Assembly: GCA_022839045.1 (NCBI GenBank)
Contig: JALHDI010000123.1
Span: 1-10,614 of the forward strand
Origin: Sporomusaceae bacterium
GTDB lineage: Bacteria > Bacillota_C > Negativicutes > Sporomusales_B > UBA7701
Reading direction: 5' to 3'
DNA length: 10,614 bases
The position numbers were made by a program, and so were the translations under genes. The notes beneath the pieces are model-generated. The model searched no databases, was not told the DNA's origin, and saw nothing but the letters and a program-made list of their open reading frames with translations. The stretch's first letter is position 1. Each line of letters begins with the position of its first letter. Of the stretch, positions 8,486-10,614 are shown in pieces.

Positions 8486-8514
8486 ATTATAAAACTACCA
8501 GTAAATAATTTCTA
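8486..8514 (-). promoter_or_regulatory. Candidate sigma-A promoter of the two-component operon
   Basis: On the minus strand TAGAAA (8509-8514) and TATAAT (8486-8491) are separated by 17 bp, giving a 4/6 match at -35 and 6/6 at -10. Transcription would start near 8479, about 50 nt before the GGGAGG run of the kinase. It lies in an AT-rich intergenic stretch shared with a divergent small gene. Confidence 0.5.
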
Positions 8515-8529
8515 TATATTGAATTTATT

Positions 8530-8567
8530 GTCTTGCAAAATAGTCATGGTCTTGCAAAATAGTCATG
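8530..8567. repeat. Perfect 19-bp tandem duplication in the divergent intergenic region
   Basis: The unit gtcttgcaaaatagtcatg occurs twice head to tail with no mismatch. It ends about 25 nt before the Shine-Dalgarno of the small plus-strand gene. TTGCAA of the first copy and CAAAAT of the second are spaced 16 bp and could serve as a weak -35/-10 pair, so the duplication may create the promoter or a double regulator site about two helical turns apart (19 bp). Recent slippage is also possible. Confidence 0.85.
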
Positions 8568-8606
8568 GCTTACCCGGGGTGGAGAAAAAACAGAGGGGTG
8601 ATTCTC

Positions 8607-8798
8607 GTGCCGGAAAAAGAGTTTTCGCCGGTAGCTGCTCCCGATGTTCCCGCCGCCGACGGATCCACCGACCCGCCCGGCGGCGCACAGCCCGAAGCCG
8701 GCGGGCCGGAAACGGTAAAAGCGACTTTTTCCCAGAAGGTCAAGAGTCTCGTTGACGATTTCGTCGATTACGCGAAAAAAGCCGACCTCTGCCTCTGA
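8607..8798 (+). CDS. Unrecognised 63-aa protein with disordered N-terminus and amphipathic C-terminal helix
   Basis: I do not recognise this gene. The GTG at 8607 is preceded by AGAGGGGTG with proper spacing and gives MPEKEFSPVAAP as its start. An in-frame ATG at 8565 would lie at the end of the tandem repeat and lacks a Shine-Dalgarno. Residues 1-35 are rich in Pro, Ala, Gly and acidic residues and look disordered. Residues about 37-61 (TVKATFSQKVKSLVDDFVDY, then AKKAD) form a probable amphipathic helix; the chain ends in LCL with one cysteine. No signal peptide or membrane segment is seen. It is the only plus-strand gene here, divergent from the kinase, and is followed by a terminator-like hairpin. 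The combination of Shine-Dalgarno, GC-rich coding texture and terminator supports a real small gene. Confidence 0.6.
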   Translation: MPEKEFSPVAAPDVPAADGSTDPPGGAQPEAGGPETVKATFSQKVKSLVDDFVDYAKKADLCL

Positions 8799-8825
8799 TC
8801 ATCCGGTTTTCAGCGCCCTATCGCC

Positions 8826-8866
8826 ACCCAGCCCGGCAGCCTCCCCTGCCGGTCGGGTTGTTTTGT
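8826..8866 (+). terminator. Probable terminator of the small plus-strand gene
   Basis: CCGGCAG (8833-8839) pairs with CTGCCGG (8846-8852) around a 6-nt loop, and ACCC/GGGT (8826-8829, 8855-8858) extends the stem across a small internal loop. TTGTTTTGT follows on the plus strand. It lies 28 nt past the stop codon of the 63-aa gene. Confidence 0.6.
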
Positions 8867-8905
8867 CCGCGTCGACGCCGGTCACGTTTGCGCAGACAGG
8901 GGGGT

Positions 8906-8948
8906 AGCCGCCCGGATGGCCGCGGAGGGGGAAATTTCCCGGACGGCT
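8906..8948. other. Unassigned inverted-repeat region between two terminators
   Basis: agccgcccgg (8906-8915) and ccggacggct (8939-8948) are complementary except for one G-T pair, with a 23-nt loop. Within the loop and right arm lies the 12-nt palindrome gggaaatttccc (8929-8940). No ORF or known riboswitch pattern was recognised. It could be a small structured RNA, part of an extended terminator, or decayed sequence. Confidence 0.3.
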
Positions 8949-8953
8949 AAGAC

Positions 8954-8989
8954 AAGGAAAAGAGCGGGTATTTTCCCGCTCTTTTCCTT
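8954..8989 (-). terminator. Terminator of the acoB-acoX operon, probably bidirectional
   Basis: A perfect 15-bp stem (aaggaaaagagcggg at 8954-8968, its complement at 8975-8989) has a 6-nt loop. On the minus strand the descending arm CCCGCTCTTTTCCTT is U-rich and continues into GTCTT; on the plus strand the arm reads the same. It lies 50 nt past the AcoX-like stop and could also stop plus-strand transcription from the small gene. Confidence 0.8.
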
Positions 8990-9039
8990 TGGGGCTCGAT
9001 ATGACGGATTATCTGCGGATGCCGGCGAAAGGACGGCCG

Positions 9040-10047
9040 TCAGCGGAAGATGTCGTCGCCACTAGGCGGCAGGCGGAAGGCGCCGGCAGCGGAGGCGGCG
9101 GCGAGGGCGGCTTTGGCGTCGACGACGAGGGGGCCGGCGAGGGTGAGGCGGATAGAGGCCGTTTCACCGGTTCTGACTTCCACCTCCCTCTCGCCGTCGA
9201 GGGCGATGACGCAGGGGGTATGAACGACCGGTACGAGTTCGCCGGGGATGATGGTGCGGAAGGTTTGATAACGGACGGGGACGACGACGCCGGGGGCGAT
9301 GGGGGCGAGGGTGCCTTTACCGCCGGGGCCGAGGTCGATGGCCAGGCCCCGTTCTTCGTAGGGGCCGACGGGGTCGAGCTGGCCGCCGATGGCGGAGATG
9401 CCGATGGTGTGGGGCTCGCCGCGGGTGAGGACGATCTGGCGGATGGGTTCGACGTCCCAGATGGCGCGCGAGCCGATGAAGCTGCCTTCCAGAACGACGG
9501 CGTCGACGAGGGCGATGTCGGCGGGGGTGCCGTCTTTTGCGATTTCGAGCTTTTTTGTGCGGCGGACGACGGCCGGGCCGCAGGCGACGGCTCCGGCGGC
9601 GAGGCCGGCGATGGTGCCTTCCATCATGGCGGGGAAGACGTTGTTGGTGCCGGTGGATACGGGCAGGAGCGGTACGTCGCCGCAGCCTTTGGCGACCATG
9701 CGGTTGGTGCCGTCGCCGCCGAGGGTGACGATGCAGCCGGCGCCGCTGCCGCGCATGGCGGCGGCGGCGGCGGCCGAGTCCTGCTGGGTGCAGGTGAGGG
9801 GGACGTCGGCGGGGACAATGTCGAGCGGCGGGCGGTCCTTGCTGCTGAGCCCTTCGACGGCGCGGGGGACGATGCCGTAGTAGTCGGGCATGTAGATGAC
9901 TTTACGGACGCCTGCCGCGGCGAGGCCGAGGAGGATCCTTCTGACGATGTTGACTTTTTCGAGGTTGTCGAAGACGGTGCCGTAGGCCACCAGGCGGCGG
10001 ATGTCTTTGCCCGAGGCCGGGTTGGCGATGATTCCTACCGTGGTCAC
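9040..10047 (-). CDS. acoX: AcoX-like protein (ATP-NAD kinase fold) of an acetoin dehydrogenase locus
   Basis: The 335-aa protein begins with GTG at 10047, with AAGGAGG about 6 nt upstream. The nucleotide-binding features of the NAD-kinase/diacylglycerol-kinase-like fold are clear: an N-terminal strand followed by NPASGKDIRRL (9-19), the signature GGDGTN (110-115), STGTNNVFP (131-139), and a C-terminal beta-rich part with ALDGEREVE (282-290). This layout and length match AcoX, a protein of unknown exact activity encoded within aco operons beside the acetoin dehydrogenase E1 subunits. The gene upstream here is an E1-beta subunit, which supports the name. A role in supplying or protecting a nicotinamide or other phosphorylated cofactor has been supposed but cannot be read from sequence. 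A stand-alone NAD kinase is less likely given length and neighbours. It is the last gene before a terminator. Confidence 0.82.
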   Translation of the reverse strand: MTTVGIIANPASGKDIRRLVAYGTVFDNLEKVNIVRRILLGLAAAGVRKVIYMPDYYGIVPRAVEGLSSKDRPPLDIVPADVPLTCTQQDSAAAAAAMRGSGAGCIVTLGGDGTNRMVAKGCGDVPLLPVSTGTNNVFPAMMEGTIAGLAAGAVACGPAVVRRTKKLEIAKDGTPADIALVDAVVLEGSFIGSRAIWDVEPIRQIVLTRGEPHTIGISAIGGQLDPVGPYEERGLAIDLGPGGKGTLAPIAPGVVVPVRYQTFRTIIPGELVPVVHTPCVIALDGEREVEVRTGETASIRLTLAGPLVVDAKAALAAASAAGAFRLPPSGDDIFR

Positions 10048-10107
10048 GTTATTCCTCCTTAGGGGAGCCGGGATGCCCGGCCGTCATGGACCGCCGCGAG
10101 GACGGTC

Positions 10108-10614
10108 TTAGAATAGTTCTTTGACGGCCTGGATGATTTTCCCTTCGTCGGGCAGGAAGGCTTTTTCGAGCACCGGGCTGAAGGGGACGGGGGTGTCGGG
10201 GGCGGTGACGCGCCTGACGGGGGCGTCGAGGAGGTCGAAGCCTTCCTCGGCCACGACGGCGGCGATTTCGCCGCCGAAGCCGCTCGTTTTTACGGCTTCG
10301 TGGACGATGACGAGTTTGTGGGTTTTGGCGATCGAGGCCAGGATGGCGTCCTTGTCGAGGGGGACGAGGGTGCGGGGGTCGATGACTTCGGCGCTGATGC
10401 CTTCCTGGGCGAGGGCCGCGGCGGCGGCGAGGGCACGGTGGACCATCCACGACCAGGCGACGATGGTGACGTCGGCGCCGGCGCGCTTGATGTCGGCTTT
10501 GCCGAGGGGGACGACGTATTCGCCTTCGGGGACGTCGCCGCCGAGGCCGAGGAGTTGTTTGTGCTCGATGTAGATGACGGGGTTGTCGTCGCGGATGGCG
10601 GCGGCCATGAGGCC
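10108..10614 (-). CDS. acoB: Acetoin/2-oxoacid dehydrogenase E1 component beta subunit, C-terminal part
   Basis: The last 168 residues are present; the reading frame stays open to the window edge (Gly-Leu precedes the first internal Met), so the start lies outside. The segment covers the end of the TPP-binding pyrimidine domain (AAIRDDNPVIYIEHKQLL) and the whole transketolase C-terminal domain, with EVIDPRTLVPLD, KLVIVHEAVKTSGFGGEIAA and RRVTAPDTPVPFSPVLEKAF, all standard for E1-beta chains of acetoin, pyruvate and branched-chain dehydrogenases. With E1-alpha it decarboxylates or cleaves the substrate on TPP and hands the acyl group to lipoyl-E2. The AcoX-like gene 60 nt downstream favours acetoin dehydrogenase over pyruvate dehydrogenase. 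E1-alpha is expected just upstream, outside the window. Confidence 0.85.
   Translation of the reverse strand, partial: GLMAAAIRDDNPVIYIEHKQLLGLGGDVPEGEYVVPLGKADIKRAGADVTIVAWSWMVHRALAAAAALAQEGISAEVIDPRTLVPLDKDAILASIAKTHKLVIVHEAVKTSGFGGEIAAVVAEEGFDLLDAPVRRVTAPDTPVPFSPVLEKAFLPDEGKIIQAVKELF

Noticed and set aside
7059..8492. A 477-codon plus-strand frame opposite the kinase
   Set aside because: Asp/Val/Gly-rich antisense shadow with no recognisable domain.
8530..8567. Start of a CRISPR array
   Set aside because: Only two copies, directly adjacent with no spacer, and no cas genes.
8989..10062. A 357-codon plus-strand frame opposite the AcoX-like gene
   Set aside because: Extremely Gly/Asp-rich antisense shadow; the minus strand has GGDGTN and a good Shine-Dalgarno.

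Overview
The window is GC-rich with strong Shine-Dalgarno sequences and frequent GTG/TTG starts. Oxygen-sensitive 2-oxoacid:ferredoxin enzymes, a CitB/DcuR-type two-component system and an aco-type locus together suggest an anaerobic Firmicute. A high-GC Negativicute (Sporomusa-like) or a Moorella-like acetogen would fit, but that is an inference from gene content. Nearly all genes lie on the minus strand, so transcription runs from high to low coordinates.

Layout from right to left. (1) 10614-9040: the 3' part of an E1-beta subunit of an acetoin/2-oxoacid dehydrogenase (acoB-like), then an AcoX-type NAD-kinase-fold protein, ending at a 15-bp hairpin terminator (8954-8989). (2) 8607-8798, plus strand: a 63-aa unrecognised protein. 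It is preceded by a perfect 19-bp tandem repeat and followed by a terminator-like hairpin and other inverted repeats. (3) 8456-5899: a cytosolic sensor histidine kinase and a CitB/DcuR-family response regulator, closed by a textbook terminator (5859-5887). (4) 5727-284: a compact operon encoding a two-domain CDC48/p97-like AAA ATPase, a possible 19-aa peptide, and the gamma, delta, alpha and beta subunits of a 2-oxoacid:ferredoxin oxidoreductase. It ends at a 12-bp-stem terminator (237-270). (5) 184-1: the N-terminus of an LctP-family (lactate/glycolate-type) permease, cut by the window edge.

The central result is that the oxidoreductase is probably not an ordinary pyruvate enzyme. Its alpha subunit carries YPIRPYT (Arg31) in place of the pyruvate-enzyme YPITPQT, and an R-T-L-D-P-P-G-D-F-G loop with Arg109, Asp112 and Phe117. 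These match what I recall of the Moorella thermoacetica oxalate oxidoreductase active site and switch loop. That enzyme converts oxalate to two CO2 while reducing ferredoxin, without CoA. In keeping with this, the gamma subunit lacks the usual GRGGQG motif.

A working model: the two-component system senses a carboxylate or its metabolite and activates the AAA-OOR operon, whose promoter has a perfect -10, a poor -35 and several AT-rich dyads just upstream. The permease imports a small carboxylate. The CDC48-like ATPase, co-transcribed with the enzyme, may assemble, repair or remodel it. The coupling of a CDC48-type unfoldase to an oxalate-oxidoreductase-type enzyme is the most interesting and least explained feature here.
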